Notes: generated by a model not told the origin, from the letters alone. Positions 17,523 to 26,892 are shown, counted from the first letter of the stretch. The stretch is DNA of 64,000 nucleotides from Mesobacillus zeae (GCF_003570705.1 NZ_QWVT01000023.1:1-64000), one strand, 5' to 3'. A program made the numbers and translations.

Positions 17523-17545
17523 TGAAAAAAGAGCCCTCTGGGCCC
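17523..17545 (-). terminator. probable terminator after ypmQ
   Basis: On the minus strand GGGCCC-AGAG-GGCTC is followed by TTTTTTC directly after the stop codon. The stem is short with one mismatch, but the T run is good. Confidence 0.55.
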
Positions 17546-18127
17546 CTACTGCAATAATTTAATATCTCTGATGATATCCTCGAACGGAACATCATTCATT
17601 CCTGAATATGATTTCATGATTTTACCTTCCTGATCAACCAGGAAAAAATATGATTGGTGGATTACTTGGTCGCCTGTTTCAGGCTTTTTCACAAGAGTTT
17701 TGAAGCTTTCCATCGAAAACTTTTCAATTTCCTCTTGAGAATACCCCGTTAAGAAGGTCCAATTTTTCATATCTGCGTTAAACTTTTTCCCATACTCCGT
17801 CAACCGTTCCGGGTTATCAACGGTTGGATCAACACTGAAGGAGACAAACTCAACGTTCGTGATGCCTTCTTCTTTTATTTTATCCTGAAGCTTTAGCATA
17901 TTCGCTGTCATTGGCGGACAGACTGTGTTGCAGTTTGTAAAAATAAAATCCGCAACCCATACCTTTCCTTCGAGGTCCTTCAAACCGTAGGGCTTTCCTT
18001 CCTGATTCGTAAACTTAAAATCCTTCACTTCATAGTTCAAAGGATTCTCTATCCCTTTTGAACCGCATCCTGATATGAGAAGAAGGAGGGAAAGAAGCAT
18101 TACTATCATCCACTTTGCTTTCAACAA
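17546..18127 (-). CDS. ypmQ: Sco1/SenC-family copper chaperone-like lipoprotein
   Basis: This 193-aa protein has a lipobox LLISGC (Cys about 21) and a thioredoxin-like Sco domain. The copper-binding pair CNTVC lies near residue 67 and a distal His lies in VIHQSYF, so the three Sco ligands are present. Sco proteins deliver copper to the CuA centre of cytochrome oxidase or act as thiol reductases outside the membrane. The start is TTG after AGGTGATTTT. It lies 62 bases after a degV gene and about 90 bases before ypmR. Confidence 0.9.
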   Translation of the reverse strand: MLKAKWMIVMLLSLLLLISGCGSKGIENPLNYEVKDFKFTNQEGKPYGLKDLEGKVWVADFIFTNCNTVCPPMTANMLKLQDKIKEEGITNVEFVSFSVDPTVDNPERLTEYGKKFNADMKNWTFLTGYSQEEIEKFSMESFKTLVKKPETGDQVIHQSYFFLVDQEGKIMKSYSGMNDVPFEDIIRDIKLLQ

Positions 18128-18189
18128 AAATCACCTGCTATCATTCTAGTCATTTTTTTGCATTCCGATAGCATTCAGCCCGGTTTGCC

Positions 18190-19044
18190 CTATTCGAAAT
18201 AGTACATAAACCCGATAGCACCAATTCCCGTGTGAGTGCTTATAATTGGCGTCGTATCCTCAATGTCCACTTTACTGTATCCAGTCATTTCCATGATGGT
18301 GTCTTTAAGCCTGCTGGCAAGCTCAAGCCCCTCAGCATGCGTAAGTCCGACCCCTTTGATGACCTTTCCTTTTACATCCTCAGCAAATTGTTTCGATAAA
18401 TACTTTACAACCTGGGAATGGCTTCTTGCTTTAGATACAGGATTGTACTCTCCCCCTTCAAGCGAGGCAATGGGTTTGATGTTTAAAAGGGAACCAATCA
18501 TTGCTTTCCCTTTTCCAATCCTTCCTCCTTTCACCAGGTTTTCCAACGTATCCACGACAACAAAAAGTCTCGTTTGTTCACGAACAACAGCAAGCCTTGC
18601 AACAATTTCCTCAATGCTTCTTCCTTTTTTGGCCATTTCCGCGGCTTCTAACACCTGGAAAGCAAGTCCCTTGGAAATGAATCTGGAATCCACGACAGTG
18701 ACCTTAGTCTGGGACATTTTAGCTGCACTTTCTGCCGAGCGGACAGTTCCACTCATTCCACCGGTCATATGGATAGAAAGAACTTCATAGCCTTCGTCCC
18801 CCAGTTCATCATACACCTTAAGAAACTCGCCTGAGGAAGGCTGGGAGCTTTTCGGCAGCTCTTCGGATTTTTTCATTTTCTCCAGAAATTCAATCGGTGT
18901 AATATCAACCCTGTCCAAAAAATGTTCACCGTCAATGGTGAGAGAAAGTGGAACAACAGTGATTCCGTACTCCCTGATAATTTCTTCCCCAAGGTCGGCG
19001 GTCGAGTCAGTTACAATTTTTATTTTGCTCACTTTATCACACAT
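18190..19044 (-). CDS. degV: DegV family fatty-acid-binding protein
   Basis: DegV (FakB-like) protein of 284 aa. The N-terminal IVTDSTADLG and the central MTGGMSGT loop bind the fatty-acid carboxylate. FakB proteins present fatty acids to the kinase FakA. Start choice is unsure: ATG 19044 is close to AGGG, while in-frame GTG 19032 (MSKIKIVTD) has more room. A second degV lies at 48.9 kb; the two differ widely and may bind different fatty acids. The position between ypmQ and ypmP agrees with B. subtilis. Confidence 0.85.
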   Translation of the reverse strand: MCDKVSKIKIVTDSTADLGEEIIREYGITVVPLSLTIDGEHFLDRVDITPIEFLEKMKKSEELPKSSQPSSGEFLKVYDELGDEGYEVLSIHMTGGMSGTVRSAESAAKMSQTKVTVVDSRFISKGLAFQVLEAAEMAKKGRSIEEIVARLAVVREQTRLFVVVDTLENLVKGGRIGKGKAMIGSLLNIKPIASLEGGEYNPVSKARSHSQVVKYLSKQFAEDVKGKVIKGVGLTHAEGLELASRLKDTIMEMTGYSKVDIEDTTPIISTHTGIGAIGFMYYFE

Positions 19045-19123
19045 CCCTATTAAAACACTTCCCTGTCATTATACATGTTATTAGCTTTATTTTAAAAACA
19101 ATAAGCCCAGGGCGAAAATAAGA

Positions 19124-19143
19124 GGTGCCGTTTAAACGGCACC
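19124..19143 (-). terminator. hairpin after ypmP
   Basis: Perfect 10-bp palindrome GGTGCCGTTT/AAACGGCACC six bases after the ypmP stop, followed on the minus strand by CTCTTATTTT. A usable intrinsic terminator. Confidence 0.65.
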
Positions 19144-19149
19144 CATGAT

Positions 19150-19401
19150 TTAAGCATTATTCTTTAATTCGCTAGTTTTAAACACCTTTTCGTAATCAGG
19201 CCACCTTAATGATTTCTTCAAATAGTCCCTAAATGAATAGATCTTCCTAGCGTGTATTTCACTGTAAATGCTGGTAATCAATGTTTGCAAACGGACTTGG
19301 ATCATAAAAAAATAAGGGCTTTCTTCCTGCAGAACAGGAATCTCAATGACTTTAACCTTCTGTCCAACAACGTTTTTGAACTCTAGGCTTTTGTATAACA
19401 A
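19150..19401 (-). CDS. ypmP: DUF2535-type small protein
   Basis: This 83-aa basic protein has no membrane span and no cysteine. It matches my memory of the YpmP/DUF2535 family in length and in its opening MLYKSLEFKNVVGQ. Function is unknown. In B. subtilis the gene lies directly before ilvA; here the 11.6-kb hydrogenase island lies between them, so this gene marks the left border of the insert. Confidence 0.6.
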   Translation of the reverse strand: MLYKSLEFKNVVGQKVKVIEIPVLQEESPYFFMIQVRLQTLITSIYSEIHARKIYSFRDYLKKSLRWPDYEKVFKTSELKNNA

Positions 19402-19523
19402 AATATCATCCTCTTTATACCCGTTTGATTATATTATAACCGATTTCCATTGCGAAATGTGTCTGATTATACGCATAATCTAATTTTTTCAATGCCTATC
19501 CTGCAGATACAAGGATATAAGAA

Positions 19524-20525
19524 TCAGCAAATTCTAGGGAGCATCATTCCCGCAAGGCGGGTAAGGAGACGCTTTGAACCTAATGGAGTTTCAAGCAAAA
19601 GCTGCCCTTTTTCCGTACCAGTGACTTCGCCAATGACGGCAGCATCCTTTCCTTCCGGAAACTGCAACAAAATTTCCATCACTTTGTCCTTGTGTTCATT
19701 CGGTACGATTAATATTGCTTTTCCCTCGTTAGCAATATAGAGAGGATCAAAACCAATCAACTCACACATTCCATGGACTTCTTCCCTGACCGGGATACTT
19801 GATTCATTAAGAACAATGGTGAGAGAAAAATCCTCAGCAATTTCTACCAGCGTCGTTGCGAGTCCGCCACGTGTCGGATCCCTCATGATACGTACATCGT
19901 CAATTTCCTCGCATACTTTTAAAAGCATGGTGTTAAGAGAAGCACAGTCACTGTCAATAGGGACGGAAATCCCCAGTTCTCCCCGTTCCGCAAGGACGGC
20001 AATACCATGATCACCGATGGTGCCCGAAATGATGACAGCATCTCCTTCAGTAAATTGAAGGGACGGCTTTCTGCCATTTTCATATATTCCGATTCCAGTC
20101 GTATTGATGTACACCCCATCAGCACTTCCGCGCTCAACCACTTTTGTGTCTCCTGCGATGATGGTTACGCCCGTTTTTTTTGCTTCTTTTGCCATATCGG
20201 AAACGATAGCACGAAGGTCAGATATCTCAAAACCTTCTTCAATCACAAAACCGCATGTCAAATACAGAGGCTTTGCACCGCTTACCGCCAGATCGTTTAC
20301 TGTCCCTGCAACTGCAAGTTTGCCAATGCTTCCGCCCGGAAAAAATACAGGCTTAATTACAAATGAATCTGTTGTCACAGCAATATCTCTTACCGGGATA
20401 GTGAGTGCCGACGCATCGAACATAGCCTCGTTATTATGGCCAAATGCCTCCACAAAAACACTTTTAATCAATCTGTGGCTGAGCTCACCGCCATCGCCAT
20501 GCGCCAGGCTTATTCTCTTCTCCAT
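19524..20525 (-). CDS. hypE: hydrogenase maturation protein HypE
   Basis: HypE dehydrates the carbamoyl group received from HypF to a thiocyanate on its own C-terminal cysteine, the source of the CN ligands. The last residues are PRIC, with the required terminal Cys. The N-terminal LAHGDGGELS and the AIRS-type ATP-binding pattern are present. The start is ATG 20525 (MEKRISL) with GAGGGAG eight bases before it; it shares one base with the hypD stop. It is the last gene of the island, and no clear terminator was found after it. Confidence 0.95.
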   Translation of the reverse strand: MEKRISLAHGDGGELSHRLIKSVFVEAFGHNNEAMFDASALTIPVRDIAVTTDSFVIKPVFFPGGSIGKLAVAGTVNDLAVSGAKPLYLTCGFVIEEGFEISDLRAIVSDMAKEAKKTGVTIIAGDTKVVERGSADGVYINTTGIGIYENGRKPSLQFTEGDAVIISGTIGDHGIAVLAERGELGISVPIDSDCASLNTMLLKVCEEIDDVRIMRDPTRGGLATTLVEIAEDFSLTIVLNESSIPVREEVHGMCELIGFDPLYIANEGKAILIVPNEHKDKVMEILLQFPEGKDAAVIGEVTGTEKGQLLLETPLGSKRLLTRLAGMMLPRIC

Positions 20526-21637
20526 CAGTTGCACTCCCTCATATATTGATAGTAAGCCGCGCAGCTTCCCTCTGCCGATACCATGCATGGCCCCACAGGT
20601 TTCATAGGATTACAGGCTTTTCCAAACAGCACACAATCAGTTGGATTAATGAGCCCCCTGATGACTTCCCCGCAGCGGCATTTTGTTTTTTTGGGCTCCC
20701 CCGGGTCTACCTTAAATTTTTTCTTCGCATCGAACTGGTCGAATTCCCTGCGTATACTCAAGCCGCTTGAAGGAATGCTACCAATTCCCCTCCACGCTTC
20801 ATCGCACAAAGAAAAATACTTTTCCATTAATTGTTTGGCTACAACGTTTCCGCTTTTTGTCACAACTGAAGGGTGGTCATTGATGATCCTTGTATCTTTT
20901 GTAATGGCAATATCGAGAAGCTTGTATATCCCACTTAATAACTCAGCGGGTTCAAAACCGGAGATAACTCCTCCAATATTGTACTCCTCCGGAAGAAAGC
21001 TGTACGCTTCTTCACCAAGGACGATGGAAACATGGCCGGGCAAAAGAAACCCGTCAAGCATGACGTCCCCGCAATTAAGCAAATGCCTTAAAATAGGTTC
21101 AACCAGCTTTGTTGTCATCCAGATTGAAAAATTGCCCAGTCCTTTTTTATAGGCTTCTTCAACAAGAATGGCAAGGATGGGAATCGTCGTTTCAAATCCT
21201 ATGCCAAGGAAAATGACCTCTTTGCCGGGATTTTCTTCAGCAATCCTGATTGAATCAACAGGTGAATAAACTACCCTGATATCCTTGCCGTTAATCTTTG
21301 CATCCATCAAGGACTGCCTTGAGCCAGGGACTTTCATCATGTCACCGAAAGTACAGATGATCCGCCCATCTCCTTCAGCAAGCGCAATCATGCTATCAAT
21401 TGAATGCTGGTCTGTCACGCATACCGGGCATCCTGGACCAGAAATGAGACTGACATCCTCTCTTAACGCTTGTTTGACTCCCGATTTAGCAAGCGCCATT
21501 GTATGGGAACCGCAGACTTCCATGAAGGCAGGCTTCCGGCCATACAGGCTGATGAATTCAGCCGCCTTTTCCTTGACTGCCTGAAGTAGGGGCTTTAAAA
21601 TTTCCGGATTCGAGGATTGTTTAAGAAGTTCTTGCAT
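20525..21637 (-). CDS. hypD: hydrogenase maturation protein HypD
   Basis: HypD is the [4Fe-4S] scaffold on which Fe(CN)2CO is built with HypC. The length of 370 aa is standard. Family motifs seen are FMEVCGSHT, GPGCPVCV and GFETT, and C-terminal cysteines (CRCGEV and others) hold the cluster. It overlaps the hypC end by 17 bases and the hypE start by one base, so these genes are translated as a block. Confidence 0.95.
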   Translation of the reverse strand: MQELLKQSSNPEILKPLLQAVKEKAAEFISLYGRKPAFMEVCGSHTMALAKSGVKQALREDVSLISGPGCPVCVTDQHSIDSMIALAEGDGRIICTFGDMMKVPGSRQSLMDAKINGKDIRVVYSPVDSIRIAEENPGKEVIFLGIGFETTIPILAILVEEAYKKGLGNFSIWMTTKLVEPILRHLLNCGDVMLDGFLLPGHVSIVLGEEAYSFLPEEYNIGGVISGFEPAELLSGIYKLLDIAITKDTRIINDHPSVVTKSGNVVAKQLMEKYFSLCDEAWRGIGSIPSSGLSIRREFDQFDAKKKFKVDPGEPKKTKCRCGEVIRGLINPTDCVLFGKACNPMKPVGPCMVSAEGSCAAYYQYMRECN

Positions 21638-21845
21638 CAGTCAGCTTCCTCCATTCCTCGACGCTTTCTTTCGCATACTCTTCATCTATGATACTCATAG
21701 CCTGACCCGCATGCACAATGACATATTCCCCAACTTCCACCTCCGGGACAAAAATAATCCCTACTGTGGTCCTTGATCCCATAACATCCACAAGCGCTGA
21801 AAACTCCTGCTTCTCTATGACTTTGGCAGGCACTCCTACACACAT
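21621..21845 (-). CDS. hypC: hydrogenase maturation chaperone HypC
   Basis: A small chaperone of 74 aa that carries the iron centre with HypD to the large subunit. It begins MCVGVPAKV; after Met removal the N-terminal Cys is the iron and partner contact. The length is typical. The gene starts one base after the hypF stop and overlaps hypD. Confidence 0.95.
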   Translation of the reverse strand: MCVGVPAKVIEKQEFSALVDVMGSRTTVGIIFVPEVEVGEYVIVHAGQAMSIIDEEYAKESVEEWRKLTDARTS

Positions 21846-21846
21846 A

Positions 21847-24132
21847 CTATTTCCTCCTCTTTGCAGCAGCTACAATGAGCTGGCCATATGAAAGTCCGCC
21901 GTCATTACACGGTATGTTTTGATGGACATAGACTGAAAAACCTTGCTTTGTCAGCTCCTGCTGTAAGCGGACTGACAGATAGCGATTATGGAAGCTTCCT
22001 CCTGAAAGGACAACCCGCCTTGAACTGTCTCTGTGTTCAAGGGTCAAGATGTGCATAGCTTCAACAATGCTATTGACAATCGTTTCATGAAACTTCCTGC
22101 TGATGATGCTCTTTTCACTGCCGTTAAGGACATCTCTTGCTATCTCTTCCAGCATTCTCGTAAAATCAAAAATAAGCCTACCATCACTATTCCCCAGATA
22201 AAAAGGATAGCCAGCATCTGTCCAAATGTCTTCGTCTGCGAGTTCCCCCAGCCTGATCGCAGCTTCGCCATCATAGGTAGATACTGTTCCGATTCCGCAC
22301 ATAGCACTTACCGCATCAAACAGTCTTCCGCATGTTCCTGCTTCAACAGTATTAAATTTCTTTTCAATCATCATTTTCAGTATCGATATTTCTTTCCGCT
22401 TTTCAGGGAAAAGTTCCCCTGCCACCTGTTCTCCGTCACACCCAAGAAGGCTGATCAGCATTGCTGCGGCATTTCTCCAGGGTTCTTTTATCGCTTTGTC
22501 TCCGCCGGGAAGAGGTGTGTATTTTAAATGGCCTCTTCTTATAAAATCTCTTTCGTTTCCATAAAGGATTTCAAAACCCCAAATTTTTCCGTCCGTCCCC
22601 ATCCCAGTTCCATCCAAAATGATTCCGTATGAATCTCCTGTGAGCTGGTTGTCAGCCATACAGGCTGCCATATGGGCATGATGATGCTGGACTTCGATGA
22701 CTTCGCCAAAGCTGTAATCTCCTGCTATCCTTCTGCTGTTATACCCGGGATGGGCATCAATCACCGCTGTTAGCAGCGGGGTATCCACCCACTTACGGAG
22801 ATGGTCCAGTTCAGTTTGGTAATGTTCGATTGTCTCAATGTTTTCAAGGTCGCCAATATGCGGACCCACAAAGATTTGTTCATTGCGTCCAATTGTAAAA
22901 GTTGCTTTCTGCTGCCCACCAAATGCAATAATCCCACTTACGTCGAAAGGAGCAACAAGTGGGTCAGGCACATAGCCTCTTGATCGTCGGATGAATTCCG
23001 GCCCAGATTCTGTCAACTGGAGGACGGAATCATCAACCGGATGAAGGATTGTCCTATTGTGTACGAGGATATAATCAGCGATTCCACCTAGATATTGGAA
23101 TGCCTCTTCATCTTTGTAAAGTATAGGAAGGCTGGATGGATTTGCGCTGGTCATGACAAGGCAGCCTGAGTCCATTTCATCGAACAATAAGTGGTGCAGC
23201 GGGGTATATGGGAGCATCACACCGACTGATTTCATTCCTGGGGCAACCTGCTCTGCCAGATTGAATGATTTCCCCTTCCTTAAAATGACAATGGGGGCCT
23301 CAGGGCTCCTTAGCAGCGATTCTCCTCTTTCATCCATTTCAGCAAACCCTTTTATTGTCTCAATGCTTCCGGCCATCACTGCTAACGGCTTTATTAGCCG
23401 GTTCTTTCGCTTCCTAAGCATGGCAACTGCAGCGTCGTTCCTGGCATCGCAGCAAAGATGGTATCCTCCTAGCCCTTTTACTGCGACAATCAACCCTGTT
23501 TTAAGCATCTCGGCAGCCCGTTTGATCGCATTTTTCCCTGGAACTGCACTTCCGTCACTTCCAAACAGACTGACCTTAGGGCCGCATGTTGGACATGCTA
23601 TTGGCTGGGCATGATGTCTCCTGTTCCTTGGATTATCGTATTCCGATTGGCAATCGGAACACATTGGAAAGACCTCCATTGATGTGAAAGGCCTGTCATA
23701 TGGAAGTTCACTTATAATTGTATACCTAGGACCGCATTGTGTGCAGTTGATAAACGGATAATGGTAACGAAAATCATTCGGGTTTCTCATTTCTTCCAAA
23801 CAATCATCGCAAACTGCTGAATCTATTGGAATAACAAGCATCGAGGAACCTTGCCGCAAACTTGGTATAATTTTAAATTCACTTGCACCAGCGGGGGTAG
23901 CTGTCTCTACTACTATTTGCTGAATTTTTGACAGCCGAGGAGCATTGGAGCGAATGCTTTCAATAAAGGATTCGATTTTAGCCTTCGACCCTTCCGCACA
24001 TATATTTACCCCATCCATATTGTTTTGGACAGTTCCCTTGATGCCAAAGCACTCAGCAATCTGAAAAATGAATGGCCGAAAACCAACACCCTGGACCCTT
24101 CCCCTTACCTTGATATTTACTGCGGTTTGCAT
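21847..24132 (-). CDS. hypF: carbamoyltransferase HypF
   Basis: HypF (761 aa) makes carbamoyl-adenylate from carbamoyl phosphate and ATP and passes the carbamoyl group to HypE. Domains in order: acylphosphatase-like (about 5-90, GRVQGVGFRPF), two zinc-finger pairs (CDDCLEEM with CTQCGP, and CSDCQSEY with CPTCGP), a YrdC-like domain, and a Kae1-like domain with the metal-binding HHHAHMAACM. All parts are present and full length. It overlaps the hypB stop by 16 bases. Confidence 0.95.
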   Translation of the reverse strand: MQTAVNIKVRGRVQGVGFRPFIFQIAECFGIKGTVQNNMDGVNICAEGSKAKIESFIESIRSNAPRLSKIQQIVVETATPAGASEFKIIPSLRQGSSMLVIPIDSAVCDDCLEEMRNPNDFRYHYPFINCTQCGPRYTIISELPYDRPFTSMEVFPMCSDCQSEYDNPRNRRHHAQPIACPTCGPKVSLFGSDGSAVPGKNAIKRAAEMLKTGLIVAVKGLGGYHLCCDARNDAAVAMLRKRKNRLIKPLAVMAGSIETIKGFAEMDERGESLLRSPEAPIVILRKGKSFNLAEQVAPGMKSVGVMLPYTPLHHLLFDEMDSGCLVMTSANPSSLPILYKDEEAFQYLGGIADYILVHNRTILHPVDDSVLQLTESGPEFIRRSRGYVPDPLVAPFDVSGIIAFGGQQKATFTIGRNEQIFVGPHIGDLENIETIEHYQTELDHLRKWVDTPLLTAVIDAHPGYNSRRIAGDYSFGEVIEVQHHHAHMAACMADNQLTGDSYGIILDGTGMGTDGKIWGFEILYGNERDFIRRGHLKYTPLPGGDKAIKEPWRNAAAMLISLLGCDGEQVAGELFPEKRKEISILKMMIEKKFNTVEAGTCGRLFDAVSAMCGIGTVSTYDGEAAIRLGELADEDIWTDAGYPFYLGNSDGRLIFDFTRMLEEIARDVLNGSEKSIISRKFHETIVNSIVEAMHILTLEHRDSSRRVVLSGGSFHNRYLSVRLQQELTKQGFSVYVHQNIPCNDGGLSYGQLIVAAAKRRK

Positions 24133-24776
24133 GCTGCCAAGGCTCCCTCAATCCATGTAAACCATGTGTCGAGTCCCTCTTTTGTCCTAGCTGATAGCTG
24201 AATCATTTTCGATTCCGGATTAATTCCCTGCAAATCTCCAATTGCTTCCTCCACATTGAAGTCAAGGTATGGTAGAAGGTCAATTTTATTAAGGAGGACG
24301 AGCTCTGTCCGCATAAACATTGTTGGATACTTTGGAATTTTGTCATTGCCTTCAGGAACACTCAATACGACAACTTTATGCTTCTGCCCTAAATCGTATC
24401 CCGACGGGCACACTAGATTCCCGACATTCTCAATAAACAAAATGTCTGTTTCATCAAGATCAAATTCCGGAAGCGTTGCTGCAACCATTCGGGCGTCGAG
24501 ATGGCAGCCTCCATGTGTATTGATTTGGACTGCTTTAGCTCCAAGGGCCCTGATTCTGTCAGCATCCCTATCTGTAGCCAAATCTCCTTCGATTACTGCG
24601 ATTCTGTATTTATCAGATAACCCCCTGACTGTTTCTTCCAAAAGCGTAGTTTTACCTGCACCGGGCGAGCTCATTAAATTGATAACAAGTGTGTTCGTAT
24701 TTTCGAATAGCTCCCTGTTGTATTCAGCTGCCTTATTATTATTTGTTAATACATCCGTACGCAGAGTCACTTTCAT
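24117..24776 (-). CDS. hypB: hydrogenase nickel-insertion GTPase HypB
   Basis: HypB, 219 aa, is the GTPase that drives nickel insertion with HypA. The P-loop is SSPGAGKTTLLE near residue 36; the Cys-His metal site is in GGCHLDARM. There is no His-rich N-terminal nickel-store tail, so it acts as a plain insertase. It lies two bases after hypA and overlaps hypF. Confidence 0.95.
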   Translation of the reverse strand: MKVTLRTDVLTNNNKAAEYNRELFENTNTLVINLMSSPGAGKTTLLEETVRGLSDKYRIAVIEGDLATDRDADRIRALGAKAVQINTHGGCHLDARMVAATLPEFDLDETDILFIENVGNLVCPSGYDLGQKHKVVVLSVPEGNDKIPKYPTMFMRTELVLLNKIDLLPYLDFNVEEAIGDLQGINPESKMIQLSARTKEGLDTWFTWIEGALAACKPQ

Positions 24777-24778
24777 TG

Positions 24779-25132
24779 TTATTGTCTCCCCTCATATGAT
24801 AAAATCTGAAAAGTTTCTCCTGAAATAATTTTTCCGGAAGGCATACGGCAGACAGGACAAAAAGCCAGCTTTTGGTCAGGAATATATTCTTTTCCGCAGA
24901 CGACGCACTCTGCCTTGGCTTCTTCACGGTGGATAACAAGAGCAGCACTATCTTCAAAAAAAACTTTATTTTGCTCTTTGAAAATCTCGAATGCCATATG
25001 AAGAGCATCTGGCAGGGCGTTACTGACATCGCCTACAATCAGTTCGACTTTCTGGATTTTCGAAATTCCCTTTTTGCCAGCATCCTCGTGGATCACATTT
25101 AATATATCGCCCATTAATGCCATTTCATGCAT
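24779..25132 (-). CDS. hypA: hydrogenase nickel chaperone HypA
   Basis: HypA, about 117 aa. The start is set at 25132 because family members begin Met-His-Glu (here MHEMALMG) and the N-terminal Met-His binds nickel. A longer frame to 25174 would bury this site and overlap the previous gene. The zinc pairs CVVCGKE and CPVCRM are seen in the C-terminal half. It hands nickel to HypB and the large subunit. Confidence 0.9.
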   Translation of the reverse strand: MHEMALMGDILNVIHEDAGKKGISKIQKVELIVGDVSNALPDALHMAFEIFKEQNKVFFEDSAALVIHREEAKAECVVCGKEYIPDQKLAFCPVCRMPSGKIISGETFQILSYEGRQ

Positions 25133-25143
25133 TTCCATCAGTC

Positions 25144-25575
25144 CTATTTTTTTAATAGAATCCTTTTGCAGCAAATCTGTAAGGAACCATCCTGTTCACG
25201 GACGGGGTATTCCTCAAGATAAAGGCTGCCTTCTCCCGTCAGAAAATTGTAATCTTTCTCGCATATTACACATTTCCCCGATGAGTATAGTGTTGAAAGA
25301 ATAAGAAGATTGGAACATGCAGGGCATATTCCGCTGAATGCCCGCATGTTCCCTTCAGATTTGATCAATATTACCGGCTTGCCATTGATGAATTTCTGTT
25401 CAATAGGACTGCTTAATTCACCAGATGTACAAGCATGATGCCATTGCAGGCCAAGCGCTTTATCAGCAGCCCTTTCCAGTTTTTCCACATCTTCTGCAAG
25501 GAAAGGTTCGTAAACAGATCTCACTGTTTTGAATAAGCTGCTTTGCATTTCTCTAATAAAATCGAGCCTTTTCAT
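25144..25575 (-). CDS. Rieske-like protein with four-cysteine site, hydrogenase accessory
   Basis: This 143-aa protein has a helical N-terminus (1-45) and a C-terminal part that follows the Rieske pattern: a GKPVILIKSEGNMRAFSG strand pair, two ligand loops, then LTGEG and YPVREQDGS. The loops carry C84-P-A-C87 and C102-V-I-C105. In true Rieske proteins these are CxH and CxxH, so both His ligands are absent and the site is all cysteine, as in rubredoxin or zinc-ribbon. It overlaps the protease gene by 4 bases and precedes hypA, so it belongs to the hydrogenase operon. A role in electron transfer or Fe-S assembly of the small subunit is inference. I know no named equivalent. Confidence 0.7.
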   Translation of the reverse strand: MKRLDFIREMQSSLFKTVRSVYEPFLAEDVEKLERAADKALGLQWHHACTSGELSSPIEQKFINGKPVILIKSEGNMRAFSGICPACSNLLILSTLYSSGKCVICEKDYNFLTGEGSLYLEEYPVREQDGSLQICCKRILLKK

Positions 25576-26078
25576 GAAACCTCTCTCCAGCTTTTCACCT
25601 GGTCAACGATTGAGTCAACGAGTAGCGGCAGGTTTCTCCAATTATCTTCTGACATTTCAAGACCCAGCTCCAGTGAACTAGGCTGCATGCCTAACATAGC
25701 AATATGGGCTGGAAAGCGTTCCCTCAACTTGGCCGCAAGCAAAACCTCTTGGAAACCAAGCTGGTGAATGGACATTTTAATCCCGTAAAATGCGGGGATT
25801 TCGTCACCTTTAAGCGTAATGATTGTACCGCCAGGTTTCCCCGCATTGATTGCATCAATGATTATGAGGTACTCCGAGTCTTCAACCGGGCCCAATAACT
25901 TCATGCCATCGGTTGCCCCTTCTATGATTTCAACATCCGGGTCACCATGGAATATTCGTTCCAGAAAAGGTAAAGCGTGGACGCCAACACCCTCATCCTG
26001 GAAGAGGGTGTTGCCGATCCCCAATATTGTAATCTTTATATTCTTGCTAGGTTTACTGTTCATCATCTTCACCAACAT
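25572..26078 (-). CDS. hyaD: [NiFe] hydrogenase maturation protease
   Basis: HyaD/HybD-type endopeptidase, about 168 aa, that removes the C-terminal tail of the large subunit after nickel is in place. Motifs seen are GIGNTLFQDEGVG (nickel-sensing Glu), IDAINAG (second Asp site) and a His in ISIHQLG-like MSIHQLGFQE. The exact start is open: 26078, or the ATGATG pair at 26066/26063, since the first residues overlap the cytochrome gene. Its substrate is the large subunit two genes upstream. Confidence 0.9.
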   Translation of the reverse strand: MLVKMMNSKPSKNIKITILGIGNTLFQDEGVGVHALPFLERIFHGDPDVEIIEGATDGMKLLGPVEDSEYLIIIDAINAGKPGGTIITLKGDEIPAFYGIKMSIHQLGFQEVLLAAKLRERFPAHIAMLGMQPSSLELGLEMSEDNWRNLPLLVDSIVDQVKSWREVS

Positions 26079-26880
26079 GCTTCTTCGGTTCCATTTTATA
26101 GCCTGTTACAATGGAGGACATTGTGCCATTCCTTTGCAGATAATCTTCACGGAAGGCAAGATACACATGAATTACCGTGAATACCATAAATGCCCATGCA
26201 ACAAGGTGATGCCATGACCTGACAGTGTAGCTGTCACCGCCAAACAAGAAAGGCACCCATGAAAAAAACATTTTACCGTAAATGGATTCTGGCTGCGGTT
26301 CAAAATACAGGAAGAACCCTGTAAAGATGATGACGACCGAACCAAGCCCCATAAAAAAGATGTAGCTTAACTGTGCCAATGGGTTGTGACCAATATAGTG
26401 CGGTTTCTTATGCTTAAAGAACAGATAAAACTTAATTGTCTCCCAAGTTTCCTTCCAAAAGATCACTCTTAAAGGGTTTGACATTGCATACCTGTTTCCT
26501 TTGAACACCCAGTATTGCCGATAGATCATATTGGCTGTGAAGATAAAGGCGCAAAAGAAATGGATATACCGGGCCCATCCCATAAAATAAGAGTAATAGG
26601 CATCTTCAGGTATGGAAGCACTTGCAAAAGGTTTGCCGATATAGATCCCCGTGATCATAAGAGTAAAGATTGCTACGAAATTCACCCAGTGCCAAATCCT
26701 GACCGGAAGTTCCCATACATAAATCTTCACATGGGTTTTAGTTACCGTTTCATACTTTGCAGCTCTGTGCTGCAAAAATGATGTTTCGCTATTCTTGCCT
26801 GGTTTTGTTCCTGTATCAGACTCTTTGCCGATGTCCGGAATAATGGGATTCTGGCCTGGATTAATATTTAAGTCCGACAT
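26053..26880 (-). CDS. hyaC: hydrogenase b-type cytochrome subunit
   Basis: This 275-aa membrane cytochrome b takes electrons from the small subunit to the quinone pool. After a cytoplasmic N-terminal stretch of about 50 residues come four membrane spans with haem-ligand histidines (RIWHWVNF, RYIHFFCAF and SWHHLVAWAF with further His). The long polar N-terminus is unusual compared with typical proteins of about 230 aa. The gene starts 12 bases after the large-subunit stop. Confidence 0.9.
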   Translation of the reverse strand: MSDLNINPGQNPIIPDIGKESDTGTKPGKNSETSFLQHRAAKYETVTKTHVKIYVWELPVRIWHWVNFVAIFTLMITGIYIGKPFASASIPEDAYYSYFMGWARYIHFFCAFIFTANMIYRQYWVFKGNRYAMSNPLRVIFWKETWETIKFYLFFKHKKPHYIGHNPLAQLSYIFFMGLGSVVIIFTGFFLYFEPQPESIYGKMFFSWVPFLFGGDSYTVRSWHHLVAWAFMVFTVIHVYLAFREDYLQRNGTMSSIVTGYKMEPKKHVGEDDEQ

Positions 26881-26892
26881 GGTTCAGCCCCC

